The notes under the pieces: generated by a model
Told to the model about the DNA's origin: nothing
The model's input: the letters and a program-made list of their open reading frames with translations, nothing else
Database searches by the model: none
Made by a program: the position numbers and the translations under genes
DNA from: Cochliopodium minus
Taxonomy: Eukaryota > Discosea > Himatismenida > Cochliopodiidae
Direction: 5' to 3'
DNA: 57,538 nucleotides
Assembly: GCA_024220525.1 (NCBI GenBank)
Contig: JAMYWO010000156.1
Location: 19,899-77,436 of the forward strand
In this document: one piece after another, positions 1 to 11,082 of the stretch
Position numbering within the stretch: position 1 is the stretch's first letter
Layout of the letters: each line of letters starts with the position of its first letter

Positions 1-78
1 TTTTATTTTTTATTTTTTATTTTTTATTTTTTATTTTTTATTTTTTATTTTTTATTTTTTATTTTTTATTTTTTTTAA
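1..78 (+). repeat. ATTTTTT 7-mer microsatellite (intronic)
   Basis: Tandem seven-base unit (one A, six T) running from the first base of the window to just before the first GH27 exon. The same unit, in the same orientation, fills 10590–10663 at the broken end of the GH27 5' half. It lies on the sense strand of the gene, directly upstream of a 3' splice site. Confidence 0.9.
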
Positions 79-102
79 TGTTTCTTGGTTATTTTTTAAA
101 AG

Positions 103-1173
103 TGGGCACCTACTGTCGGGAACTCTTGGAGAACTACCCGTGATATTCGTCCGACATGGGAATCCATCATTTACAACATCGATAAAAACAATGAATGGGC
201 AAGTTATGCTGCAGCAGGTGGATGGAATGGTTGAAAAATTTTTTGTTTTGTTTTATTTTTTTATATTCAAATTTCATTAATTTTTATTTATTTTTAAATT
301 AATTAATTATTTTTATTTTTTTTATTTATTTATTTTTTTTTTTTTTTTAAGATCCTGATATGTTGGAAGTTGGAAATGGTGATTTGACAGAGAACGAACA
401 AATTGCTCACTTTTCTCTTTGGTGTTTGACCAAGGCACCATTGATCATCGGAACCAACCTTTTGAACATCAGTAAAAAAAAAGAATAAAATAAGAAAAAT
501 TAAATTTTATTTTTTTTAATATTTTCTTTCAAAGAAATAATTTATTTATTAATATTTTTATTTTCAAAATATTTTCATTCAAATAAATAATTTATTAAAA
601 AAAAAAAAAATTTTTTTTTTCCAATTTTTCTAATAAAAAAAAAAAATAGCTCAACAGTCTATCAACATTTTGACAAACTCAGAGGCTATTGCGGTCAGTC
701 AAGATTCTTTGGGTTTTTTTTTATGTTTTTTGTTTTTTTTCAAAATGTTTTTTATATTTTTGTTAAAGGAATACAAGGAAAGAAAATTGTGTCGGGATTC
801 TTAGAGGTATGGGGAGGTGAACTTTCAAACAACACATACGCACTTCTTTTGTAAAAAAAAACTTTAATAATTTTTAATTTTAATTTTTTAATTTTAATTT
901 TGTTTTTATTTTATTTTATTTTATTTTTTTTAATTTTAATTTTAATTTTTTTTATTGTTTTTTATTTTTTTTATTATAAATGTTTTTAGGTTAAACAAAT
1001 TTCCGATTGGATTTGACATCACCGCAACCTGGAAGCATTTGGGGTTGCCTGCTGGCTCCAAGTACGTAGTTAGAGATTTGTGGAAACATACCGACTTGGG
1101 AACTTTTTCAGACTCCTTCTCCACTCACGTGTTGTCACACTCTGTCTTTTTTGGAACTTTGACTCCTGCATAA
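103..1173 (+). CDS. GH27 alpha-galactosidase, 3' half (five exons)
   Basis: Carboxy-terminal half of a glycoside hydrolase family 27 alpha-galactosidase, which removes terminal alpha-galactose from glycans and glycolipids. Exons read 103–229, 352–471, 650–712, 769–850 and 990–1173. All junctions are GT–AG and in frame, giving 191 residues to the stop. The first exon holds the family signature [11 protein letters not shown], whose Asp is the expected acid/base. [15 protein letters not shown] and [15 protein letters not shown] follow, and then the C-terminal beta domain. No start or catalytic nucleophile is present. Exon 103 opens in phase 0, and the phase-0 end at 10586 supplies exactly the missing half. 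The combined length is 376 residues, normal for the family. The family call is firm; its physical separation is probably an assembly matter. Confidence 0.92.
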
Positions 1174-1466
1174 ATTAAAGATTTTCAAAATAATTTTCTT
1201 TAGTGATTTTTAAATTGAAAATTAAAGTTTTTTTTTTTTTTGATTCTTCTTTTTTTATCTTTAATTTTTTAATTAATTTATTATTTATTCATAAATATTT
1301 AATTAGAGGAAAGATTGTCATGGATTTTGTTTCTTTTCATAATCTTTCAATTATTTAAAATTCTTAAATCAAGATTAGTTTTCAAACAGATTTAAGAATT
1401 TATTTTTTGTTTTAAAATTGAGATAATTTACAAAAAAAGAATTTTAAAGAAAAAATCAAGAAGAAA

Positions 1467-2785
1467 ATGAATTTCAATGAGATTTATCTCCAATATTACC
1501 AAATTAGAAACAATAACATCACCCTGAAAGAATTTATAGAATTATTTGAGAGGAAGGATCCAAACATAGAATTGATTGATTTGTTGTTGAATAAATCAGA
1601 ATTCGTCTATTCATTCTTGGTTCTCTTGATGCAACATGGCAAAAAAAAATTCTATTGACATTATTGAATGATACTTTCAAATTTTAAAAGAATATTGTGG
1701 AATGTGAAAAGTATTTAGAAAATATTTTAAATTCTTTTTGCCTTAATTTAATAAGTTATATTTAATATTATTACGTTCTTTATGCATGATATATAGCATC
1801 TGATGAGATAATGAATTTCATATATGATCTGTTGGATAAAGATGAAGAGGCAATCGAGAGGATATTGAAATTAAATTTTGATTCAACATTGATTTATGCA
1901 TTGGCATGCGGAATGAGATGGGAATACTGGATAAAGAAGGGAATGAAGATATGGGATGAGGATAATCCACAAGATATCAGCAGATTGGTGAATGAGACAA
2001 TGAACAACACGAATCTGAAAGAATTGCTTGAATATATCCAACAAAAAGAAGGGAATCTGATTGATTACATGTTGGGCTACATCTACAGCACTGTCTCATC
2101 ATATTCCTTTGAGATCTTTTCAAATAGCATGAAAATAGACTTTGAAAAACCTATAGTTGACATCAAAACAAAAGAAAAACATCCAGTAATGTACTATTTA
2201 GCAAACACCAATTTTTCTCGCTCAAGTAATCTTTTTCAATTTTTTTTCTCAGTTTTTTTCCTAAAAGTTTGTTTTATTTTTTTTTTATTTTTTTTATTTT
2301 TTATTTTTTTACTTTTAAAGTTTTTTTTATTTTAAAATTCAAAAAACTTTCAAAATTTTTACTTTTTAATTTTTTTTTTTCAAATCATTTTATTTTAAAG
2401 TTTTTTTTAATTGTTTTTAATTTCTTTGATAAATTAATTTTTGATAAAATAGCCAAATTACTGGAAAAGATGGAAGAAAAAGGATTCGAGATCAAAAAAA
2501 TGGGGAAAAAAGTGGTAGAAACAGGAAACTTGCCTCTTCATCTCATTTTCAACAATGTTATTTTCAGTAAGGAGCTTTCAACATGTTTCGATCAAGCCAT
2601 CAAGTACGGATTCATTGACTTAGAGATATTAGAAACAACAAACGATGAGGGATCCTTGCCATTGCATATTCTCATTAAAACAAACCCGGAGAATTTAAAT
2701 GATCTTTATTCCGTTTGCAAAAATTATGGATTCAAGATTAATCAGGTTGACAAAAGGGGAAATAATTTGTTTCACATTGCAAACA
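1467..2785 (+). CDS. ankyrin-repeat-like protein, 3' end missing
   Basis: The start is MNFNEIYLQYYQIRNN. Likely exons are 1467–1638, 1797–2225 and 2453 to the N at 2786, where the frame is cut. The last exon shows three ankyrin-like motifs, each with a [L/N]-P/F-[L]H core (NLPLHLIF, SLPLHILI, NLFHIAN) spaced about 40–60 residues apart. The first part is helical and unrecognised. The first intron only fits as GC–AG (GC at 1639–1640, AG at 1795–1796), because no GT donor restores the frame. The protein is probably a cytoplasmic protein-binding scaffold. Function unknown. Confidence 0.55.
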
Positions 2786-2786
2786 N
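2786..2786. other. single N (assembly gap)
   Basis: An ambiguous base interrupts the ankyrin-like reading frame. The sequence to its right is intronic DNA of an unrelated gene (SSRP1/Pob3), so the N marks a join between unlinked pieces. Confidence 0.85.
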
Positions 2787-2982
2787 TATTTTTATTTTTA
2801 AATTCTTTTTTAGATTCTGTTTATTATTATTTTGTATTTATTTTTATATTTATTTGATTATTTGATTATTTTATATTTTATTATATTTTTATTTTTATTA
2901 ATGAATATTTTATTTTTTTTTTTATTTTTTTTTTTATTTTTCCATTTTTATTTTAATTTATTTTATTTCTTTTTTTTTTTAG

Positions 2983-4744
2983 AAAGACAACTCTTCGGAG
3001 GAGGAAGGAGAGGAAAGAGAAGAGGGAGAAAGAAAAGAGAAAGATCTCAAAAACCTCCCCTCTGCCGCAGAAGATTTCTACAAGTCAAGTAAAAAAAAAA
3101 ATTTTTTTGATTAATTCGTTTTATTTTCCAAATTTTTTCATTTTTTTATTTTTTACCCATTATTTTCAAGAAATAATCACTTTTATATTTCTTAAATTTT
3201 ATTTTTTTAATAGATGCATTCACATTTATTATTTTTTAAATCATTTTGGATGTATTTTTTTATTTAATACATTTATTAATTTTTTTGTCGAACATCATTT
3301 TATTTTTTTATAAAATTTTTAAATTTTTAAATTCATTTCAATTTTTTCTCATTTATTTTCAAAATTTTGGTTTATTTTTTTTTTTTAATAAGTTTGTGAA
3401 TTTATTTGTCAATCAACTTTTAATTTTTTGAATTTTTTAAAATTTTTTTCTCGTTCATTTATTAATTTTTTTTTTTTTTATAGTCATGGAATTGGCAGGT
3501 ATAGATTCATCATCAGGAACAGGAATTACAACATTGAAGGGAATAAAAGCGGTGATTCCAAGAAGTAAGTTTGACGTGGAGCTTTTCAAAAACCATTTAA
3601 AGTTTGAAGGAAAAACTTACAACTACAAAATCGCTCACAAAATGATTTCCAAAATCTACCAGCTTCCCATCCCTGGTCAACAGAAAGTCTACATTGTTGT
3701 AAGCCCAACAAAAATTATTTTTATTTTATTTTTTATTTTTTTATTTTAAATTGTAACCATTTTTATTTTATTTTTTAAATTTTATTTTAAATTTTTTTTT
3801 TAAAATTTTTTTTTAAATATTTTACTTTGTTTTTTTATTTTTATTTTATCTTGGTTTATTATTTTATTTCATTTTTTATTTTTTATTTTTAAATTTTGTT
3901 TTATTTTTATTTTTATTTTTATTTTTTATTTTTTATTTTATTTTTTTATTTTTTTATTTTTTTTTCATTTTTTTATTTTTTCATTTTTTATTTTTTATTT
4001 TTTTATTTTTTTCGAAATATTTTTTTATTTTTTGTTTAATTAATAGATGACTTTGGATCCTCCAATTAGGTAAAATTTTCATTTTTTTTGAATAAAGATT
4101 TTCAATTTTAATTTAAACAACACTTACAATATTTTGAAGACACGGCCAAACAAAGTATCCTCACTTCGTTTTGCAATTTCCAATAGAAGACAAAATAACA
4201 GTAGAACTAAACATGGATGAGTAAATAAATTTTTTTTTGTATCAATCAAATATTTTTTATTAAAATGTGGTTTATTTTTTAAAAAAATTTCATTGATATT
4301 TTTATTTTTTATTGTTTATTACTAATTTTTTCATTTTTACATTTTTTTTTTAATTTTTGTTCATTTTTATTTGAATCTTTTTTTATTTTAAAATTATTTG
4401 ATTATTTAAAGAGTTTTGAAAAAAAAAAAATAAAAAAAATTATTTGATTATTTATTATTTTATCACTTTATTTTTATTTTTTTATTTACTTTATTTTTAC
4501 TTTTATTTTTTTATTTTTTGATTTTTTATTTTATTTAGTTATTGGGTTTTTTTCGATTCATTATTTGTTTTTTGATTTTTTATTTTTTTCAAAGGGAAGA
4601 AATAAAGTCAAAGTATGAAGGAAAGTTGTCATCGAAAATGACAGGGAAGAGTAATGCCATTTTCCTGAGAATTCTCAAAACTTTCACCAACAAAACAGTT
4701 GTCCAACCTGGTACCTTCTCTTCTATCAAGAGCGAGAAAGCTTT
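2983..4744 (+). CDS. FACT complex subunit SSRP1/Pob3, internal fragment
   Basis: Exons 2983–3088, 3484–3698, 4047–4069, 4140–4220 and 4595–4744 encode about 190 residues of the middle (PH-like) region of the histone chaperone subunit SSRP1/Pob3. With Spt16 this subunit reorganises nucleosomes during transcription and replication. Diagnostic stretches are FEGKTYNYKI, LDPPIRHGQTKYPHFVLQFP, ELNMDEEEI and KYEGKLSSKMTG. An acidic/basic linker precedes the domain. The N-terminal domain and everything after KSEKAL (second PH half, acidic tail, any HMG box) are absent. The last exon ends with two spare bases, while the next acceptor (4837) opens an exon needing one base, so it cannot be spliced in frame to the RasGEF exons that follow. 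This is an orphan piece between two bad joins, not a fusion. Confidence 0.85.
3699..4046 (+). repeat. T-rich low-complexity intron
   Basis: Intron of the SSRP1 fragment, almost entirely (T)n-A units of five to seven bases on the sense strand. No coding signal is visible in it. Confidence 0.8.
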
Positions 4745-4837
4745 GTAAAAACCTTTTTTTTTATTATTTTATTATTATTTTTATTTATTATTATTTATTT
4801 TTAATTTATTTCAAAATAAAATTTCATCTTTTTTTAG

Positions 4838-6370
4838 AAACGAAAAAAGAGAAAGAACTTTCGGAAAACATACAAAAAATTAAATTGAAAGAACTGAGCG
4901 ACGAGGAGATCGTGGAGGGTCTCACCAGAATCGACGCCTCCTACTTCAGAAGCATTCCTAGAGAAGAGTTCTTGTGTAAAAATTTTGAGGGTTTGAGAGA
5001 TGAAAAGCCAAACGCTGCTTATGTTAAATTTGCAGATAGAATACAGAATGTAAAAAAATAAATTTATAATTTTTTTATTTTCTTATTTTTATTTTTTGTA
5101 TTCTTTATTTTATTTTTAATATTTTTCATTTTTTTTAAATTTTTAATATTTTTTATTTTTTATTTTATTTATTTTTTCTCATTATTTTTAAATTTTTTCT
5201 CATTTTTTCTTATTATTTTATTTTTTATTTTTTATTAATATTTTTCATTTTTTCTTATTATTTTTAAATTTTTATCTTTATTTTATTTTTAATATTTTTC
5301 ATTTTTTCTTATTATTTTTTTTTTATTTTTTATTATTATTATTTAAATTTTTTTTCTTATATTAATTTTATTTATTCGTAGTTTTTACTTTTTTTTATTT
5401 TAATTTTTTTTCTTATATTAATTTTATTTATTCGTAGTTTTTACTTTTTTCAATTTTTTTTATATGTACTTATTTTATTTTCTATCAGTTGTCGCAATGG
5501 ATCTCTTCTCTTGTTTTGAACGAAAAGAATAAAAAGAAAAGAGTCTTAATTTACACCAGGTTGGTTGAAATTGCCATTTTGTGCGAAAAATCAATTAACA
5601 TTTCTTCTCTCCGTGCAATCTTAGTGGGTTTAGGTATTTTAATATTTTTATTTTTATTTTTTATGTATTTTTTTATTTTTTTATTTTTTATTTTTTTTAT
5701 TTTTTAATTTTTATTTTTTATTTTTTTATTTTTTTATTTTTTATTTTTAAAGATGCGCCTTCCATTAGAAGACTCACACAAACACTTAAAGATGTTTCTG
5801 GTGAAACCAAAGAGAAGTTGAAGGGTCTGCACGAAGATTACATGGGCTTCTCTGACTCCATCGCAAGAAACAAAATCAAAGAATGCATCGAAAAGAAACT
5901 TCCTTGCATTCCCAATATAGACATCATAAGAACTGATTTATTAAAAATTGATGAAGGATCAAAAGGTTAAAAAATCTATTTCAATTTATTTTTTATTATT
6001 TTATTTTTTTATATCTTTTATTATCTTTTATTTTTTATTTTTTATTTTTTAATTTATATTATTTTATTTTTATTATTTTATTTTTTTTAATTTTTGTTAT
6101 TCATTTTTTAATTTAGGTGATCTTACACAAGAAAAAACACATATTAAATTCTTTAAGATTGTATCTTTTGGAAAAGCCATCAAATTTTTGGAGAACGCTT
6201 TCCTACCTTTCCCTTTCGAGTACAAAAACAATCAAAGAGCATTAATTGTAGATAAATATTTGAGGGAATTGCCTGGCTCCTTTGAAAAAAGTGAACTTCT
6301 TGAAGCTTCATATAAAATTGAAAGTAAAACTTCAGCTGAATTAGAAAAGGAAAAAAGAAAAGCAAAATGA
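4838..6370 (+). CDS. RasGEF catalytic (CDC25) domain, 3' half
   Basis: Exons 4838–5049, 5489–5633, 5753–5965 and 6117–6370 encode the C-terminal 274 residues of a Ras guanine-nucleotide exchange factor, which opens the nucleotide site of a Ras-type GTPase at the membrane. Family signs are the opening ELSDEEIVEGLTRID, a Trp-containing helix (SQWISSLVL), the SSLRAILVGLGDAPSIRRL helix pair and CIPNIDIIRTDLLKIDEG. The piece has no start. Its first exon needs one base from an upstream exon, and the exon ending at 55040, after a REM domain, supplies exactly that. Joined, they give about 796 residues with the usual REM-then-CDC25 order. Confidence 0.85.
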
Positions 6371-6446
6371 TCAAATTTTAAAGAAACGATTAAAAAAAAA
6401 AAAAGAATTTTGTTTTTAATTTTGTTTTTTTTCTTTTTTTTTTTAA

Positions 6447-7994
6447 TTAAAAAAATTTGTTTATTATTTCATTTTCTATTTCAGAGTATCCATGTTCAGA
6501 GTTTGTTAGAATGATATAACCTAGTTTTGATTTGGGAAAGTATTTTATGATTGTCCTTACACCGTCCATATAACCACCATGAGACCAACAACCGGCAGAT
6601 CCGTACCTTTTATTTGTTAACAAAAAAGAAATCAGATGGAATAAAATTTTATTACCAAGTTGTTGATCCCCACCAAATAAGCCCAAATTTACAATCATTA
6701 TCAGGAAGCATCAATTTTATTGATTCATTTGTCAAAATCTATTTTATATTAAAAAAATAATGTAAAAAATAAATAAAAAAAAATTTTTACCTTTTCGTCA
6801 TTTGACATAAACAATAATAACATTTTGTTGAGATCATTTAATGAAATCCTCAACTGGCAAGCAGGATACTCTTCCACCTGATAGTGCCCATATTTTTCAC
6901 TCTTAAAATTGTAAGTCATTGCCAGAATCTCTTTATTTACTTTCTCCACCCTCCATCCAGCTGTTTTAATATCCAAAGGATCAAATATTTTTGTTTGTAC
7001 AAATTCTTCAAAACTCATTTTAGAAATAGCTTCAACCAAAAATCCTAAATTAAAATAAATTTTAAAAAATGTAAATTAAAAAAATTAAAAATAAGTAATA
7101 AAATAAAAATTAAAAATAATGTAAACAAAAATCTTTCAAAAATGAATTTTAATTTTTCAAAAAAATAATTTAAAATTAAAAATAAGTAATAAATAAAGAT
7201 TTATTTACCAAGTAAAGTAATTCCGGCATTAGAATAATGATATTTTACAGGCAAACCCCAATCATTAAAGAGTTCTCCTTTTTCAGTAAGACATTTGACA
7301 ACGTACTTTTCCAAATCATATTGATCTCCTTCTTTGACATTGTGGAAGATTTCTTCATCCTTCAACCCTGACATGTGTTCCATCAGTTGTCTGATTGTAA
7401 TGGGTTTGTTGGTTTCTATCTTTCTTTTAAGTTTGATTGAAGTGTATTTGTTGATATCATCTTCAAGAGATTCTATTTTCTTTTCTTAAATGATTTTTTT
7501 TTTTAAATTTTTTTTATTTTTTTTTGAATTTATTTTTCTCTGAAAATGGAAAATTAATATACAAAATATATTCAAAGAGATTTTAGATTTTTAAGAGATG
7601 GGGAGGAGTTCAATGAAAATTTCTATTAAATTTATAAATATATTTTTTTTTATTTCACCTATAATTAATTATATTTTTTTTGATTAAGGAAAGGATAGAT
7701 GCCATTTTGGTTGATGAATGAAAATTATCTTTTTCTATCAATTAAATTCTTTGGAATCAGCCAAATATATATTTATATTGATTCTTTTTTCTTTTTTTTT
7801 TTACCTTGAAACAATATCATTATAGCCATCCCTGTGATTATCTTAGATATTGATGCCACTGGAAATAATGTATCCTTTGTCACCTTTCTTTCATTCTCCA
7901 GATCGTAATACCCGAAAGTATGTTCTAATATAACTTTATCCTCTTTAATAACCGAACAAGCATAGCCAACTTTGTGTTTGGTTTGTAAATTCAT
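6447..7994 (-). CDS. beta-lactamase/penicillin-binding-like serine hydrolase (class C fold)
   Basis: Five exons (7994–7805, 7484–7209, 7044–6791, 6738–6656, 6606–6447) give 320 residues. The three active-site motifs of the class C beta-lactamase/LACTB/esterase family are present: SxxK as S48-I-S-K51, YxN as Y-S-N in YHYSNAG, and an H-G-G in place of KTG (CWSHGGY). The MEHMSGL segment matches the usual HLLTHTSGL. No signal peptide is evident, so it is probably intracellular. Eukaryotic members are esterases, peptidases or mitochondrial LACTB. The substrate cannot be told from sequence. It converges on the RasGEF 3' half, with 76 bp between the two stops. Confidence 0.85.
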
Positions 7995-8259
7995 TTATTC
8001 AATCAATAAAAAAACCAATTTTATTTTTTTATTTTTAGTAAATTAAATTTTTTTATTTTTAATTTTACGATTTTTTTTTTATGATTCTGGATTCAAAACA
8101 TTTAAAAATTGTTTGCAAGAAAATTTTGGTGGTTGAATTTTTCCCAAATTTAAAATAAGGGATAGTTATTTTTTGATTGCAAATTGTTAGAAGTTTGATT
8201 TCAAAAAATTTAAATTTTTTTAGATTGTTAAACATTTTAAAATTTTAACACTGATTGTA

Positions 8260-8880
8260 TTAATTTCTAAATAAAATGTTTATGACTTTTTCTCCACTGA
8301 TATTATTTGTTGCATTATTCTTTGACAAGTCAAGATAAAATTCGGCTTTTTTAGGTTCCGTTGTTCTAAAATGTTCACTCAACATCTTACAAGCACTACT
8401 AAGCTTTGTCTCAATACATCCCTCTTCGAATCTCTTGAAAGATTCATCTGTTTCGATTTTTGGGTAATGTAGATTATCTAAACTTCCTTGTAATAAATCA
8501 TTGACATCTTCTGCTTTGACAAAATATATAAAAGACCTTCTAAAAAGCTTTTTTTCAAAGAAAAACTTTCCTACTCTTTCACAAGACCTGATGTCTTTCA
8601 TTTCATCACAATTCAATCTTAATACATCATTTTGCACTTCTTTGTTTGGTATAATGAGATCATGATGTTCTAATGAATCTAATGTATCTGAGAGATCTTT
8701 TCCTTTCTTTTTAGATTCAGAAACAACTTTAATAAAGATATTTTGGGTGTTTAATCTTTCAATTAAATTTCTTTCTTTAATTTCATTCACATTTTTTATT
8801 TGGTTTTCCAGAAAAAATCTTAATTGATATCCTGCAAAAGTACCAAGAGAAAATATTCCTATATTCTTAAAATTCATCAA
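8260..8880 (-). CDS. hypothetical protein, possible Sel1/COA7-like helical repeats
   Basis: Uninterrupted 206-residue frame. A short hydrophobic stretch sits near the N-terminus (residues about 8–18), followed by a charged helical body. Two Cys pairs with 9–10 residues between them (NCDEMKDIRSCE and GCIETKLSSACK) each precede an alanine/aromatic helix. That spacing resembles the Cys-bridged Sel1-like repeats of the mitochondrial protein COA7, but the overall match is weak. It lies upstream of, and on the same strand as, the serine hydrolase, 265 bp from its start. The spacer has no other gene. Confidence 0.5.
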   Translation of the reverse strand: MMNFKNIGIFSLGTFAGYQLRFFLENQIKNVNEIKERNLIERLNTQNIFIKVVSESKKKGKDLSDTLDSLEHHDLIIPNKEVQNDVLRLNCDEMKDIRSCERVGKFFFEKKLFRRSFIYFVKAEDVNDLLQGSLDNLHYPKIETDESFKRFEEGCIETKLSSACKMLSEHFRTTEPKKAEFYLDLSKNNATNNISGEKVINILFRN

Positions 8881-9054
8881 GCCAAATATTTTTTCAATTT
8901 TTTTTATTATTTAACCCAATGAAATGCTGAAAATTTTAACTCAAATATTCCAACAAGATGTGCAATATTTTAAATATTATTTTCTAAAAGCATTTCTCTA
9001 TCAATCAAAAAGTCTTTGTAGAAATTTCATAAAGGATTTTCAAATAAAAAAAAA

Positions 9055-10586
9055 ATGTTAAAAGTATTGGTTATTCTTTCTTTATTTCTTTTTTGTGCAT
9101 TTTCTTTGAACAATGGTCTTGGTAATCCTTGAATAATATGCTTTATTTTTAAATTGAATAGAAATTTGAGACCAAAAATTAATATTTCTTAATTTTAGCT
9201 AAAAAGCCTCAAATGGTATGATAATACAATTCTTATTGATTATAAAGGGTATTTTTATGTTTAGGCATGGAATTCGTAATGAAAATTTTTTTTTATAAAC
9301 ATTTTTGTTCAATCAGCCATCAATATTGATTGAATGTTATAGTTATAACATTTCAAAATTTATTAATTTTAGATGGAATGCTTTTCATTGCGGTAATGAA
9401 AATTTTTCTTGAATATACAAGGGAATTTTAAGCTCATATATTCATATTATAGATATCAATGAAACATTGATAAAACAAACTATATTGAAATTTGTTCAAT
9501 TGAACCTCCCAAAGTATGGATATGAATATATCAACATGGTAAAAAAAAAATAAAAAAATTTAAAAAAAATAAATTAAAAATTTTTGATTTGATTCTAGGA
9601 TGATTGTTGGGTAAATAATTTTTTGATTGATTTTTTCGATTTCTTAAAACTAAAATTCAATATAAAGGCTGGAATTCGTAATGGAACACAAATCTTCCCA
9701 AACACCACATCCTTTCCAAATGGAGTCAAGGTATAATCTTTCATTAACAAATTTTTTCTAATTTTACCTTGTTTTTAAAAAAAGCCTCTTGCAGATTATG
9801 CTCACCAATTTGGGTAAAAAATTAAATAAATAAAAATTTGTTAAAATAATATATTTTTATACTAAAATTGATTAAAAAAACTTATTTTTTGGAATTAAGA
9901 ATCAAGTTTGGTCTATACGTAAAATCATTTTAAAATTTCTTTACTTTATTCTTAGAATATTTTTTAATTTATAGACTGATTTGGGAAACAAAACATGTGC
10001 AGGAAGGTGAAAAAAAATAAAAAAAATAGTTAACTTTCAATTCAAAATTTAAAATTGAAATTAATTTCTTTTTTTTAAAAAAATAAAGACCAGGAAGTCT
10101 TGGTTATGAAAAACCAGATGCAGATGTAATTTTATTCAAGAAAAAATAAAAAGTCTCTTAAAAATATATTCACTTCTTTATTTTTGAATAGACTTATGCA
10201 TCTTGGGGAGTAGATTATGTCAAAGTTGACAATTGTTACAATGATCTCATTAGGTTATCCTAAATTTTATTTTTTTTGATTTTTTTTTTTATTATTTTTT
10301 ATTTTTTATTTTTTATTTTTATTTTAGTCCAAAAGTTAGATATCCTGTCATGAGAGGTAACTATTTTTACAAGATTTTTTTTAATAGTTATTTTTTTTTT
10401 TGTTTAAAGATGCGCTTAACCAAACCGGAAGACCAATTTTCTATTCGTAAATATTTGCCAAAATATTTTTTTTTCAATTTAAAAATTATTTTCTTTTACA
10501 ATAGAATGTGTGAATGGTAAATTTTTAAATTTTGGGATTTAAAATTAATATCACAATCTTCAAGGGGAGTTGACAATCCTGCTGAG
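9055..10586 (+). CDS. GH27 alpha-galactosidase, 5' half (sixteen exons)
   Basis: Starts at an ATG followed by a clear signal peptide (MLKVLVILSLFLFCAFS), so the enzyme is secreted or lysosomal. Sixteen exons, all in phase, encode 185 residues. Ends are 9055–9121, 9199–9215, 9265–9275, 9373–9392, 9453–9538, 9599–9610, 9668–9730, 9785–9813, 9900–9918, 9975–10006, 10089–10125, 10192–10253, 10328–10356, 10410–10446, 10505–10516 and 10565–10586. Motifs are MAWNSWNAFHC, YEYINMDDCW and the nucleophile strand DYVKVDNC, whose Asp is the catalytic nucleophile. The frame stops at a 7-mer repeat and an N directly after CEWGVDNPAE. The expected next residues ([12 protein letters not shown]) are at 103. 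Exons of 11, 12 and 12 nt are remarkable. Confidence 0.92.
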
Positions 10587-10589
10587 GTT

Positions 10590-10664
10590 TATTTTTTATT
10601 TTTTATTTTTTATTTTTTATTTTTTATTTTTTATTTTTTATTTTTTATTTTTTATTTTTTATTN
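10590..10664 (+). repeat. ATTTTTT microsatellite ending in an N
   Basis: Same seven-base unit and strand as at 1–78. It begins four bases into the GH27 intron and runs to the N at 10664. An assembler would be expected to break here. Confidence 0.9.
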
Positions 10665-11082
10665 TTTTCTCCTTTTCCATCTTTAACCTATTATATTCAT
10701 CCTCTTCAACTGCCCAATACATTATTTTTTATTTGATGGTAGTTCTTCATCTTTCATTTTTTTTTTATTTCTCGTTGATTTAACACGATAAAAAAAATCA
10801 TTCATCTCTATATTGGAGATATAACTTCTAATTTACAATTGATATTACATAAAGTGTGATATTCTCCTTGGACGTTTTTACCATTTGTATTAGCAAAAGT
10901 GCCTAAATCTCTACTGATGCTTTGAATATCAGATTCTGAGTTTTTTCTTGAATTTAGCATTTGATGATGGTGAAGGTAATGTAGTTATAATTGATTATAT
11001 TGGAGATCAAATCAGAATATGGGTTGTATTTCAATATTCTAAATTGTCAATTTTCGACTAATCTTTTTAATATATAAAAAAA
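10665..11082. other. gene-poor stretch with one small open frame
   Basis: No firm gene. A 50-codon frame on the minus strand (10960–10808, starting MLNSRKNSESD) has coding-like composition. On the plus strand an overlapping stretch after an AG at about 10955 reads as a possible last exon (FDDGEGNVVIIDYIGDQI, then a stop). At most one can be real, and neither has a recognisable family. Confidence 0.3.
10702..10774 (+). repeat. dispersed repeat, copy 1
   Basis: About 70 bp beginning caactgcccaatacatt and ending near ttatttctcgttga. It recurs with one substitution and small length changes in the T-run at 55291–55361. Both copies sit just to the right of an N. The repeat could be the end of an interspersed element or duplicated contig-end sequence. 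Confidence 0.8.

Noticed and set aside
2269-5707. Phe/Ile/Leu-rich open frames resembling membrane proteins
   Set aside because: They are translations of T-rich introns; the same happens at 14850–15062, 16146–16411 and 54444–55361.
2983-6370. SSRP1–RasGEF fusion gene
   Set aside because: Exon phases do not match (two spare bases against one needed); the join gives a stop within about 15 codons. The REM half of the RasGEF is at 52093–55040.
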